From the NCBI GenBank assembly GCA_036337765.1, contig JAYZDP010000139.1:1-64000 (forward strand): a stretch of DNA of 64,000 bases. The letters run 5' to 3'. A program made the translations under genes and the position numbers. Every line of letters starts with the position of its first letter. Within the stretch, counting starts at the first letter, position 1. Origin of the DNA: JAYZDP01 sp036337765. Its GTDB lineage: Bacteria; Acidobacteriota; Thermoanaerobaculia; Multivoradales; Multivoraceae. The notes beneath the pieces were generated by a model. That model did no database searches and had not been told where the DNA came from. It saw only the letters and a list, made by a program, of their open reading frames with translations. Below, one piece after another: positions 48,387-56,104 of the stretch.

Positions 48387-49301
48387 ATGACCTCGAGCCC
48401 CCGAGCCGCGGTTGAGGGATCGAGGCGCCGCGGCACGTCGCCGTGGTCGCTACGCCTGCCGGGCGACCGCCGCATCGTTCGCGGGTCGCTCCCCCCGCTC
48501 ATGGCGCTCGTCAATCTGACGCCGGCCTCCTTCAGTGACGGCGACCGGTTCACCGGAGCGGAGCCGGCAGTCGCCCCCCGGCGCGACAAGCTCCGTGACG
48601 GAGCCGACATCCTCGACCTGGGAGCCGCGTCGTCGAGGCCAGGCGGCGGCGTGTACGGCGGCGGCGCCGACGAGGTCTCCGTTGACGAGGAGTGGCACCG
48701 TCTGGGTCCTGTTCTCGAAGGCCTGCGCGATCTCACCGACGCCCCGATCTCGGTCGACACCCGCAAGGCCGAGGTCGCTCGACGTGCACTCGACGCCGGC
48801 GCCGACCTCGTTAACGACGTCTCGTGTCTCGGCGACCCCGACATGGCACCGCTGGTGGCGCAGCGAGACGTCCCGGTAGTGCTCATGCACAGCCGCGGCG
48901 AGCTCCGGACCATGCAGCGCGGTATCTCCTTTCGAGACGTTGTCTCAGAGGTGACCGCCGAGCTCGCGGCAGCCGTAGAAGGCGCGTCCGAAGCCGGTAT
49001 CGCGCGCGATCAAATCGTCGTCGACCCGGGCCTCGGCTTCGGCAAGACCTACGAGCAGAACCTCACGCTTCTCGCACAGCTTCCCAGGTTGGGCGAGCTC
49101 GGCCTGCCAATCCTCGTCGGCGCGAGCCGCAAGAGCTTCCTCGGCAAGCTGGGCGGCGACCCAGCGCCGCAGAGGCTGATCCCGAGCCTCGCCGCCGCGG
49201 CCTGGTCGGCGGCCAAGGGCGCCGACATCGTAAGGGTTCACGACGCCGCCGAGACCTGCGCTCTGCTCCGGGTCTGGAACGCGATCGCAGGTGCCGAGTG
49301 A
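48387..49301 (+). CDS. folP: dihydropteroate synthase
   Basis: A 304-residue TIM-barrel enzyme of folate synthesis, joining p-aminobenzoate to the pterin pyrophosphate. Motifs are present but variant: MALVNLTPASFSDGDRF (usually NVTPDSFSDGG), ADILDLGAASSRPGGG (usually DIGGESTRPG), APISVDTRKAEVARRAL, NDVSCLGDPDM, PVVLMHSRGE, VDPGLGFGKTYEQNLTLL and ILVGASRKSFLG. The catalytic framework is retained, so I keep the assignment. It follows ftsH by 14 bp and overlaps cdaA by one base (TGATG). Confidence 0.9.
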   Translation: MTSSPRAAVEGSRRRGTSPWSLRLPGDRRIVRGSLPPLMALVNLTPASFSDGDRFTGAEPAVAPRRDKLRDGADILDLGAASSRPGGGVYGGGADEVSVDEEWHRLGPVLEGLRDLTDAPISVDTRKAEVARRALDAGADLVNDVSCLGDPDMAPLVAQRDVPVVLMHSRGELRTMQRGISFRDVVSEVTAELAAAVEGASEAGIARDQIVVDPGLGFGKTYEQNLTLLAQLPRLGELGLPILVGASRKSFLGKLGGDPAPQRLIPSLAAAAWSAAKGADIVRVHDAAETCALLRVWNAIAGAE

Positions 49302-50095
49302 TGTCGCTGGCCGATTTCCTCGACACCGTCACGGTCCTCGACCTGGTCGACATCCTGGCAGTGACGCTGATCATCTACGCGCTTTTGCTGCTCATTCAGC
49401 GCACCCGGGCGGTGCGCGTGCTACTCGGCATCCTGGTGATTTTGGGCGTCTACTTTCTCGCCCGGGTCCTCAACCTGAAAACGCTTGAGACCCTGGTAAG
49501 CAACGTCATGGTCTTTCTGCCGTTCGCAGCGGTCGTGCTCTTTCGCGACCAGATTCGGAGCGCATTGGCGCAGTTCGGCTCGACCTCACTATGGGGGTTG
49601 GGCAACCGCGCCAACCCAGAGTCGACCCTGAACGAGATCGTGCTCGCGGCCACGGCGCTGGCGCGGGAACGCACGGGGGCATTGATCGTAGTCGAGCGCG
49701 AGCTCGGCCTGCGCGAGTTCATCGAAGGCGGCCGCGAGCTCGACGCGGCCCTCGTCTGCGACCTGCTGGTGAACATCTTCACTCCCGGGGCGCCGCTTCA
49801 CGACGGCGCTGTGATCGTGCGTGACGATCGAATCGCCGCCGCCGCTTGCTTTCTCCCCCTCACCCGTCAGACCGGCCTCCCAACCGATCTGGGCACGCGC
49901 CACCGAGCTGCAATCGGCATCTCCGACGAGAGCGACGCCTTGGCGGTCGTAGTCTCGGAAGAGACGGGCAGCATCCGCGTGGCGTACCGTGGAGATCTGA
50001 CCGCCGGGCTCGACACGGACACCCTCCGCGACACCCTCTTCAAACGACTGATTCACGTGGACGAGAACGATACCGAGGAGGGCGACGGTGGGTAA
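49301..50095 (+). CDS. cdaA: diadenylate cyclase CdaA
   Basis: About 264 residues from ATG 49301. Three membrane helices fill the first ~90 residues (LVDILAVTLIIYALLLLI, RVLLGILVILGVYFLARV, LVSNVMVFLPFAAVVLF). The DAC catalytic domain follows with ALARERTGALIVVERELGL, GAPLHDGAVIVRDDRI (Asp-Gly-Ala) and TDLGTRHRAAIGISDESDAL (Arg-His-Arg), the two signature motifs. It converts two ATP to c-di-AMP, which controls potassium, osmotic and cell-wall balance. The next genes, cdaR and glmM, form the conserved cdaAR-glmM module in which CdaR and GlmM modulate cyclase activity. Confidence 0.95.
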   Translation: MSLADFLDTVTVLDLVDILAVTLIIYALLLLIQRTRAVRVLLGILVILGVYFLARVLNLKTLETLVSNVMVFLPFAAVVLFRDQIRSALAQFGSTSLWGLGNRANPESTLNEIVLAATALARERTGALIVVERELGLREFIEGGRELDAALVCDLLVNIFTPGAPLHDGAVIVRDDRIAAAACFLPLTRQTGLPTDLGTRHRAAIGISDESDALAVVVSEETGSIRVAYRGDLTAGLDTDTLRDTLFKRLIHVDENDTEEGDGG

Positions 50096-50807
50096 CGGCA
50101 ACTCTGCGGGTCCCCGGCCCGACGGGCACTGGCCACTGCGCTTTCTCAGCGTAGCGATCGCCGTGGTGTTGTGGCTGGTGTACTCGTACGCCGACCGCGA
50201 ACAGTCGCTTCTCGAGCGTGCCTTCAACGAGGTGAACGTCACCTATGAAACGCCCGACGGCTTCATCCTCCTCAATCCGGTGAGCACCGTCGCGCTGCGG
50301 GTCAGCGGTCCGGAGGATGCGATCCAGGGTCTGCAGCCCTTCGATCTAGGCTGCACGCTGACGCTCGTCGCCGAGGCGGGTATTCAGGAGGTACTGCTCG
50401 AGGAGGATTGCGTAAGCCGCCCTGCCAGAGTCTCCGTCACGAGCTTGACCCCGGATCGGTTGTCGCTCGAGATCGACCGGGAGATCGAAAAGACGCTGAC
50501 GGTGTACGTCGATCCGGTCGGCGAGCCCGCGGCAGGCGCCCTGGAGGGCGAGCACGGGGTCTTTCCGGCCCAGGTGACCCTGGTCGGTCCGGCAAGGCTC
50601 CTCGAGCGCCGCGACCGCATCGCGGCTACGGTCGACATCGACGGTCGCGCCCGCAGCTTCGACGGCGAGGTCAGCCTCGACCCCGAAGACCCGCTGCTCC
50701 GCATTCTCGGCTCGTCGACGGCGCGAGTCCAGATCGTGCTCGAGACCCCGCTGCTGCCATCAGAAGCCGTCAACAGTGCCAACGGCGCTGCGGCCGAGGC
50801 GCAGTAG
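50088..50807 (+). CDS. cdaR: YbbR-domain regulator CdaR
   Basis: A 239-residue protein with one membrane helix (WPLRFLSVAIAVVLWLVYSYA, cytoplasmic N-terminus) and an extracytoplasmic region of two YbbR-like domains. EVNVTYETPDGFILL to VALRVSGPEDAI is the first, and LSLEIDREIEKTLTVYVDPV to QVTLVGPARLLERRD the second. It overlaps cdaA by 8 bp and is coupled to it. In firmicutes CdaR binds CdaA and adjusts c-di-AMP production; the same is expected here. It is shorter than the four-repeat B. subtilis protein. Confidence 0.9.
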   Translation: MGNGNSAGPRPDGHWPLRFLSVAIAVVLWLVYSYADREQSLLERAFNEVNVTYETPDGFILLNPVSTVALRVSGPEDAIQGLQPFDLGCTLTLVAEAGIQEVLLEEDCVSRPARVSVTSLTPDRLSLEIDREIEKTLTVYVDPVGEPAAGALEGEHGVFPAQVTLVGPARLLERRDRIAATVDIDGRARSFDGEVSLDPEDPLLRILGSSTARVQIVLETPLLPSEAVNSANGAAAEAQ

Positions 50808-50830
50808 GCCCAGGCGGCCCACCTTCGACC

Positions 50831-52171
50831 GTGAAACGGATCTTCGGCACCGACGGTGTGCGTGGGCGGTTCGGCACCCCGCCGATCGACAGGGCCACCA
50901 TCCGCGCCCTTGGCACCGCACTCGCCGCCGAGCTCGAATCCCGCGTACAGCCTCGAGCTGCTCACGTCGTCATCGGTGGTGACACCCGCGCCTCGACGCC
51001 GACTGTGGCGTCCTGGATCTCGGCGCCTCTGCTCGACCGAAACACCAGGATCACCTTCGCCGGAGTTGTCCCGACCCCGGCTGTGGCCTACCTGGTCCGA
51101 GAGCTGGGCGCCACCGCAGGGATCTCCATCTCCGCGAGCCACAACCCGTACCCCGACAACGGAGTGAAGCTCTTCGATCGGCACGGCTACAAGTGGGGTC
51201 TAGCGGCAGAGCGAGAGCTCGAGGCGCAGATGCGACCGGATGCACAGAGCGGACCCGGCGACGATCCGAAGCTCGAAGCGGATGCCTCACTAGCCACGCG
51301 TTACGCCGACTCTCTTGTCGCAGGTCTCGGCGACCGGCGTCTCGCCGGAATGCGTGTAGTTGTCGACACGGCGCAAGGTGCCGCCTACGACCTCGCTGGA
51401 CAGGTCTTCAAGGCCGCCGGTGCCGACGTCACGGTTATCGGCAACGAGCCCGACGGGCACAACATCAACGTCGGATACGGCTCGACCGACACGAGGGCCT
51501 TGTCGGAAACGGTCATCGCGCGAGGCGCGCAGATCGGCTTCGCGTTCGACGGGGATGCCGACCGGTGCCTGATCGTCGACGAATGCGGTCGCCTCGTCAA
51601 CGGCGACGCCGTGCTCTACATCTGGGCCCGAGCATTGGCGGAGCGCGGCCAGCTGGAGCCCTCCGAGATCGTGGCCACAACCATGTCGAACCTCGGCCTG
51701 GAAACGAGCCTTCTTGCGCTCGGCATCTCTGTGCGTCGCTCGGATGTCGGTGACCGTGAGGTGGTGACCGAAATGAAGCGGAGCGGAGCAATCCTCGGGG
51801 GGGAGCAGTCGGGCCACATCGTGCATCTCGGCCTCGGAACCACCGGCGACGGGACGATGACGGCGCTGCACATCGCAATGCTGGTCGAAAGAGCCCAGCG
51901 CCCCATCTCGGAGCTGGTCTCCGACCTGACGCTTGTCCCGCAGACGCTGCGCAACGTGGAAGTCGCCCAACGAGTCCCCTTCGATGAGGTGGCAGGCCTG
52001 GACAGGATCCTCAGCGACATCCAGGAACGGCTCGGCAACCCGAGTCGAGTGCTCCTGCGCTACAGCGGAACCGAGCCTCTGGTGCGGATCATGATCGAAG
52101 GAAGCAGCGAGAGCGAGATCGAGGCGATGGCGGCCGAGATCGCCGAGCATCTCGACCGCTCACTTCGCTGA
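50831..52171 (+). CDS. glmM: phosphoglucosamine mutase
   Basis: About 446 residues from GTG 50831, giving the canonical N-terminus KRIFGTDGVRGRFGTPPID. TAGISISASHNPYPDNGVKL carries the phosphoserine, GFAFDGDADRCLIVDECGRL the magnesium loop, and GGEQSGHIVHLGLGTTGDG the substrate-binding loop. LRYSGTEPLVRIMIEG is the phosphate-binding C-terminal domain. It converts glucosamine-6-phosphate to glucosamine-1-phosphate for UDP-GlcNAc and peptidoglycan. Placement after cdaA-cdaR suggests the known GlmM brake on the cyclase. It ends 2 bp before a kinase remnant. Confidence 0.96.
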   Translation: MKRIFGTDGVRGRFGTPPIDRATIRALGTALAAELESRVQPRAAHVVIGGDTRASTPTVASWISAPLLDRNTRITFAGVVPTPAVAYLVRELGATAGISISASHNPYPDNGVKLFDRHGYKWGLAAERELEAQMRPDAQSGPGDDPKLEADASLATRYADSLVAGLGDRRLAGMRVVVDTAQGAAYDLAGQVFKAAGADVTVIGNEPDGHNINVGYGSTDTRALSETVIARGAQIGFAFDGDADRCLIVDECGRLVNGDAVLYIWARALAERGQLEPSEIVATTMSNLGLETSLLALGISVRRSDVGDREVVTEMKRSGAILGGEQSGHIVHLGLGTTGDGTMTALHIAMLVERAQRPISELVSDLTLVPQTLRNVEVAQRVPFDEVAGLDRILSDIQERLGNPSRVLLRYSGTEPLVRIMIEGSSESEIEAMAAEIAEHLDRSLR

Positions 52172-52172
52172 A

Positions 52173-52670
52173 GACCCTCGTCGCTTCGGAGGCAGCGGCC
52201 TTGGCCTTTCCATCTGCAAGCTCCTGGTCGGATTGATGGGCGGTCAGATGCATGTGGAGAGCCAAGGTGGGGTGGGCTCCCTGTTCTGGTTCACGGTTTC
52301 TCTCCCAGCGGCCTCGACGAGGCCACAAGAGCCCGCGGAGTCCAACGACGTTGTCGCGGCGGGCGAGCTCGGCGGCCGCTCTCAGTACCGAGTCCTGATC
52401 GCCGAGGACAACCCGGTCAACCGCCTGGTTACTCACAAGCAGCTGCGCAGCCTCGGATACGAAGTCGACGCAGTGGAAGACGGGTTTCAGCCTCTAGAGG
52501 CTCTCGATCAGAAGCGCTACGAGCTCCTACTCATGGACCCCCAGATGCCCCAGGCTACGACACGGCTCGAAGAATCCGCGCACAGGAGAACGGCGACGGT
52601 CATCGCCCTCACGGCTCACGTTCTTCCCGACGATGCGGCGCCTGCGCCGCTTGAGACAGGCCGGCGGTAG
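52173..52670 (+). pseudogene. hybrid sensor kinase remnant (HATPase end + receiver)
   Basis: Directly after glmM the DNA reads RRFGGSGLGLSICKLLVGLM, the G2 box at the end of a histidine-kinase ATPase domain, then GGQMHVESQGGVGSLFWF and a receiver domain (VLIAEDNPVNRLVTHKQL, YELLLMDPQMP with the phosphoacceptor Asp, VIALTAHVLPDD). All sensing, dimerisation and most catalytic domains are missing, and the receiver lacks its usual end. About 166 codons remain of a >600-residue protein. Codons are still in one frame, so the loss may be recent. Confidence 0.8.
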
Positions 52671-52673
52671 GAT
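52668..52673 (+). promoter_or_regulatory. -10-like TAGGAT, leaderless position
   Basis: TAGGAT ends 6 nt before the ATG at 52680, with no Shine-Dalgarno. It overlaps the remnant's stop codon. Confidence 0.45.
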
Positions 52674-52679
52674 CCCGCC

Positions 52680-53456
52680 ATGCCCGAAAATGTGAAAAGC
52701 GTATGTATCGTGATCGGAGCCGGAGCCGGTATCGGCGGCAATGTCGGCAAACGATTCGCCGAAGCGGGGTACCACGCCGCTCTCTGCCGACGCTCGGACG
52801 AGGACGGCTTGAAGCGGCTCGTCGATTCGATCGAAAGCGACGGCGGCTCCGCCTCGGGCTACCTGCTGAATGCCGTTCACCCGGAAAGCATCGAAGAACG
52901 CGTCGCCGCGGTAGAGGCGGAGATCGGCCCGATCGAGGTCGCGGTCTTCAACCTCGGCGCGCAGATCGGCGACCGGGCGCTCGTGGACACGACCTACAAG
53001 GCGTTCGAGCTGGGATGGCGTATGGCGACCTTCGCGCTGTTTCGGCTCGCCGCGTCGCTGTGCCCGCTGATGGAAGCGCGCGGCAGGGGAACCCTGCTCG
53101 TGACCTCCGCGACCGCCGCGATGCGTGGCAACAGCGGCCAGCACTCGCACGCCGCCGCCATGGGTGGACGACGGATGTTGTGCCAGTCTCTCAACGCCGA
53201 ATTCGGACCCAAGGGCATCCACGTCGCCCACATCCTGATCGACGGCGCCGTCGACGCACCCGACACTCTGGGCAAGATGCTCGGCCCCGAGCGTTTTCAA
53301 GAGCTGCGAGAAACCCGCGGTAAGGAGCACGACGGCCTGATGCTGCCCGAGAAGATCGCCGACACCTACTTCCACCTGGCCCAGCAGCACCGCTCGACTT
53401 GGTCCCACGAGATCGACATGCGCTCCTTCTCAGACCGCCCCTGGTGGAACCACTAG
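52680..53456 (+). CDS. SDR-family protein lacking the usual Tyr/Lys pair
   Basis: A 258-residue Rossmann protein. CIVIGAGAGIGGNVGKRFAE is the cofactor loop and VAVFNLGAQIGDRAL replaces the usual NNAG. LLVTSATAAMRG holds the catalytic Ser region. Where classical SDRs have Tyr-x3-Lys the sequence is HSHAAAMGGRRML, so the normal proton relay appears absent. Such atypical SDRs exist among NAD(P)-binding proteins of unknown activity. The C-terminal part (HVAHILIDGAVDAPDT) is normal. It probably binds NAD(P) but may be catalytically altered. Confidence 0.85.
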   Translation: MPENVKSVCIVIGAGAGIGGNVGKRFAEAGYHAALCRRSDEDGLKRLVDSIESDGGSASGYLLNAVHPESIEERVAAVEAEIGPIEVAVFNLGAQIGDRALVDTTYKAFELGWRMATFALFRLAASLCPLMEARGRGTLLVTSATAAMRGNSGQHSHAAAMGGRRMLCQSLNAEFGPKGIHVAHILIDGAVDAPDTLGKMLGPERFQELRETRGKEHDGLMLPEKIADTYFHLAQQHRSTWSHEIDMRSFSDRPWWNH

Positions 53457-53464
53457 CGGGGGGC

Positions 53465-53481
53465 GCTGGCCGCGCAGGCCC
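53465..53481 (+). repeat. dispersed intergenic repeat, partial copy 3
   Basis: GCTGGCCGCGCAGGCCC differs by one base from the 17-bp core at 22206-22222 (minus strand) and 61061-61077. It begins 9 bp after the SDR stop. Confidence 0.55.
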
Positions 53482-53520
53482 GAAGGGGGTCGGCTCCCAC
53501 GTCCTCGCCGCTAATCCTAC

Positions 53521-53670
53521 TCAGGGAGAACAAGACACAACCGGCCCGTCGTTCGGATCGAAGCACGGGCACTTCGTTTCGTCGATGCAGCTGACGCAGA
53601 TCTGAAAGTCGAGGACGCACAAGCCGATGAACTCGCTGTCGACCGGCTTGCCTTTTCGCAGCGATCCACC
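53521..53670 (-). pseudogene. Cys-rich short open frame, start lost
   Basis: Minus-strand frame ending at the TGA at 53521: GGSLRKGKPVDSEFIGLC, then VLDFQICVSCIDETKCPCF and DPNDGPVVSCSP. Six cysteines in ~35 residues (C-x6-C-x2-C-x5-C-x-C, plus one near the end) suggest a metal-binding or disulfide-rich peptide. No ATG or GTG lies in frame between the upstream stop and this stretch; a TTG inside would give only ~33 residues. It may be the 3' end of a truncated gene or an unusual small protein. Confidence 0.3.
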
Positions 53671-53725
53671 GCATCGCCGCGGGAATTCCTTAGGCTCTCG
53701 GTGAGCCGAACGGGCGCTCGCGACC

Positions 53726-54336
53726 GTGGAAGGTCTCAGTGACAGCGAGGCCTACTTCATTCGAGGGGCCTACTACTGCCGACCGGCCTACGCGAAACCC
53801 ACGAGCGAGGAAGTCTGGTCCGACTTCGCCGAGGCCACTGACAGCTTCCTCGCTTTGATGCAGGTGGACCCCGATCACTGTTGGCGCAACCAGTTCCTCC
53901 AAAGCGCCCTGGGCGCGCTGGGTCGCTTCCAACAGAGCAACGAGGTCCAAATCAAGCTGGCTGAGCTCTTGCCCTACCGGGTGCTCAACCAGCAGGCAGC
54001 AGCGAGGGGTCTGCAGCGTCGAGGGGACCTCGCTCGCGCCGAACAGGCTGCCGTAAGCTTAGGTTGGCGATTTCGGGGAAGCCGCCAGATTTGGAGAAGG
54101 CCAGCTCCGTCGACAAGCGAGCCGTCGTACATCCGGCGCTCTTGTTGCGAGTGCGTTCGCGGCTTCTAACCCTGTATGGACGGCGCGGGATGGTCGACCA
54201 GAAACAGCAACTCGCCAACGAGCTCGTCGGCCTACTGGTCTTCGCTGATTCCGACCATCCCATTGCGCTCCAACTCCAGGGTCTGGAAGGCTCCCCCCCG
54301 ATCGAGGGGTCATCAAGCCCTGGCGGCGGCCCCTAG
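53726..54336 (+). pseudogene. frameshifted helical-repeat protein gene
   Basis: From GTG 53726 the frame gives VEGLSDSEAYFIRGAYYC, then FAEATDSFLALMQVDPDHCW, FQQSNEVQIKLAELLPYRVL and RRGDLARAEQAAVSLG, a helical-repeat (TPR-like) pattern. Around 54060 it loses sense and stops at 54169. The -1 frame then reads GKPPDLEKASSVDKRAVV, LLRVRSRLLTLYGRRGMVDQ and ANELVGLLVFADSDHPIALQ to 54336. A single indel near 54060 probably separates them. No family is recognised. Confidence 0.45.
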
Positions 54337-54398
54337 GCCCCGACCACGGTCGCAAGCAGGTCGTCGTCGCGCAGAACTGGACGGCCGGGCTGACCGAG

Positions 54399-54404
54399 TA
54401 GGAT
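54399..54404 (+). promoter_or_regulatory. -10-like TAGGAT, leaderless position
   Basis: TAGGAT ends 6 nt before the pdxJ ATG at 54411, the same hexamer and spacing as at 52668. No Shine-Dalgarno. Confidence 0.5.
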
Positions 54405-54410
54405 TCGACT

Positions 54411-55145
54411 ATGCCGAGGGCACGACTCTCCGTCAACGTGGACCATGTCGCCACCCTGCGCCAGGCGCGGGGGGTCGACTATCCGGATCCGGTGGAGGCG
54501 GCGGCGATCGCCGAGGCGGCGGGCGCAGAGGGGATCACGATCCATATCCGGGTGGACCGGCGCCACATCCAGGAGCGCGACGTGCGGGTGATGCGTGAAC
54601 GGGTGGCGGGCAAGCTCAATCTCGAGATGTCGACCGCCGAGGAGATGGTCGACATCGCGCTGGAGACGCGGCCTCACCAGGTGACGTTGGTGCCGGAGCG
54701 GGCCGAGGAGGTGACGACCGAAGGCGGGCTCGACCTCACGACTCAGATGGACCGCATCCGCGAGGTCGCCCAGCGGTTGGCGGCTGGCGGCATCGCGACG
54801 TCACTCTTCATCGACCCCGATCCCGAGCACGTCCGGATCCTGGCCGCCGAGGACAGATCGATGCTACCCGGCTTCGAGATCAACACCGACGCCTACACCC
54901 GGGTGAGCGGTGCCGAGCAGGATGGGGAGCTCGAGCGAGTACGGGAGGCCGCACTTCAGGGCGCGGATGCGGGGCTTCTGGTCTACGCGGGGCACGGGCT
55001 GACGACCGCGAACGTGGGGCCGATCTCGGCCATCGAGCCGATCGAGGAGCTCAACATCGGCCACTCGATCGTGTCGCGCGCCGTCCTCGTCGGCCTCCAT
55101 GCCGCTGTAGGCGAGATTCTCGAGCACATGTATCCGGGCACCTGA
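54411..55145 (+). CDS. pdxJ: pyridoxine 5'-phosphate synthase
   Basis: A 244-residue TIM barrel. RLSVNVDHVATLRQARGVDY is the diagnostic N-terminus, followed by DPVEAAAIAEAAGAEGITIH, RRHIQERDV, NLEMSTAEEMV, QVTLVPERAEEVTTEGGLDL, SLFIDPDPEHV, GFEINTDAYTR and ELNIGHSIVSRAVLVGL. It condenses 1-deoxyxylulose-5-phosphate with 3-amino-2-oxopropyl phosphate to make the vitamin B6 ring. pdxA is not in the window. Length is normal. Confidence 0.95.
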   Translation: MPRARLSVNVDHVATLRQARGVDYPDPVEAAAIAEAAGAEGITIHIRVDRRHIQERDVRVMRERVAGKLNLEMSTAEEMVDIALETRPHQVTLVPERAEEVTTEGGLDLTTQMDRIREVAQRLAAGGIATSLFIDPDPEHVRILAAEDRSMLPGFEINTDAYTRVSGAEQDGELERVREAALQGADAGLLVYAGHGLTTANVGPISAIEPIEELNIGHSIVSRAVLVGLHAAVGEILEHMYPGT

Positions 55146-55168
55146 CCACCTAGTCCGGAGCGATCATC

Positions 55169-55174
55169 TATGAT
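55169..55174 (+). promoter_or_regulatory. -10-like TATGAT, leaderless position
   Basis: TATGAT, close to consensus, ends 8 nt before the purC ATG at 55183, with no Shine-Dalgarno in the CGCGATCG between. Confidence 0.5.
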
Positions 55175-55182
55175 CGCGATCG

Positions 55183-56097
55183 ATGACCATCCTTACCGAA
55201 GGCAAGACCAAGACCATCCGCACCGGTGACGTTGCGGGCGAGGTGATTCTCGAGACCAAGGACGAGCTCACCGGCGGCGACGCGGCGAAGCGCGAGACCA
55301 TCGAGGGCATCGCGGCCCACAAGACGACGCAGACCTGCAACGTCTTCGGCCTGCTCGAGGCGAACGGGATCCCGACCTCGTTTCTGCGCCGCAACGACGC
55401 CACCTCGTTCGTCTGCCGCGGGTGCGAGATGCTGCCGCTCGAGCTCGTGATCCGACGCTACGCCTGGGGCAGCATGCTCAAGCGCGAGCCCGATCTGGTC
55501 TCTACGCGCGAGGCGCCGTACCGTTTCCCCGATCTCTTGTGTGAGCTCTACCACAAGCACAGCGCGGTCACTCCGCCACTAGTCGACGAGCCGCTACAGA
55601 TGGACGAGGGCGCCGCCCGCGAGCACTACCTACGCGACGGCGTGTGGGCCGAAGGCGTCTACACCGATCCCTTGATCCGGGTCGAGGACGGCACCTGGCG
55701 GCTCTACTCCGCCAAGGCCCCGGCGGCGACCGCGCAACCGCTGATGGAGACCGCGGCGATCCTGTCGCCCGACGAGCTCGAGAACGTGCGCACCCAGATC
55801 ATGCGGCGGACCTTCGAGACCCTGGAAGAGGCCTGGGCCTCGATCGACACGGCCGATGGCCCGGTCTCGCTGGTCGACATGAAGATCGAGATCGGCCGCA
55901 CCCGCGATGGCGATCTGGTGGTGGCTGACGTCATCGACAACGACAGCTGGCGCATCTGGCCCGGCGGCGACCCGACGAAGCAGTTGGACAAGCAGTGCTT
56001 CCGCGAGGATCACCCGCTGTCGGAGGTGGCTGGCAACTATGAGCTCGTAGCGGCCCTCACCGAGCAGTTTCAGCGAGCCGCCAGCGCCGCCTCCTGA
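55183..56097 (+). CDS. purC: phosphoribosylaminoimidazole-succinocarboxamide synthase
   Basis: A 304-residue SAICAR synthetase. LTEGKTKTIRTGD (ATP-binding strand), ELTGGDAAKRETIEG, FGLLEANGIPTSFLRRND, CEMLPLELVIRRYAWGSML (the family signature) and VSLVDMKIEIGRTRDGDLVV with ADVIDNDSWRIWPGG are all typical. It adds aspartate to CAIR in purine synthesis. The size fits the longer (yeast-like) form rather than the ~237-residue E. coli enzyme. The next gene starts 7 bp after its stop. Confidence 0.95.
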   Translation: MTILTEGKTKTIRTGDVAGEVILETKDELTGGDAAKRETIEGIAAHKTTQTCNVFGLLEANGIPTSFLRRNDATSFVCRGCEMLPLELVIRRYAWGSMLKREPDLVSTREAPYRFPDLLCELYHKHSAVTPPLVDEPLQMDEGAAREHYLRDGVWAEGVYTDPLIRVEDGTWRLYSAKAPAATAQPLMETAAILSPDELENVRTQIMRRTFETLEEAWASIDTADGPVSLVDMKIEIGRTRDGDLVVADVIDNDSWRIWPGGDPTKQLDKQCFREDHPLSEVAGNYELVAALTEQFQRAASAAS

Positions 56098-56104
56098 GCC
56101 GCTG

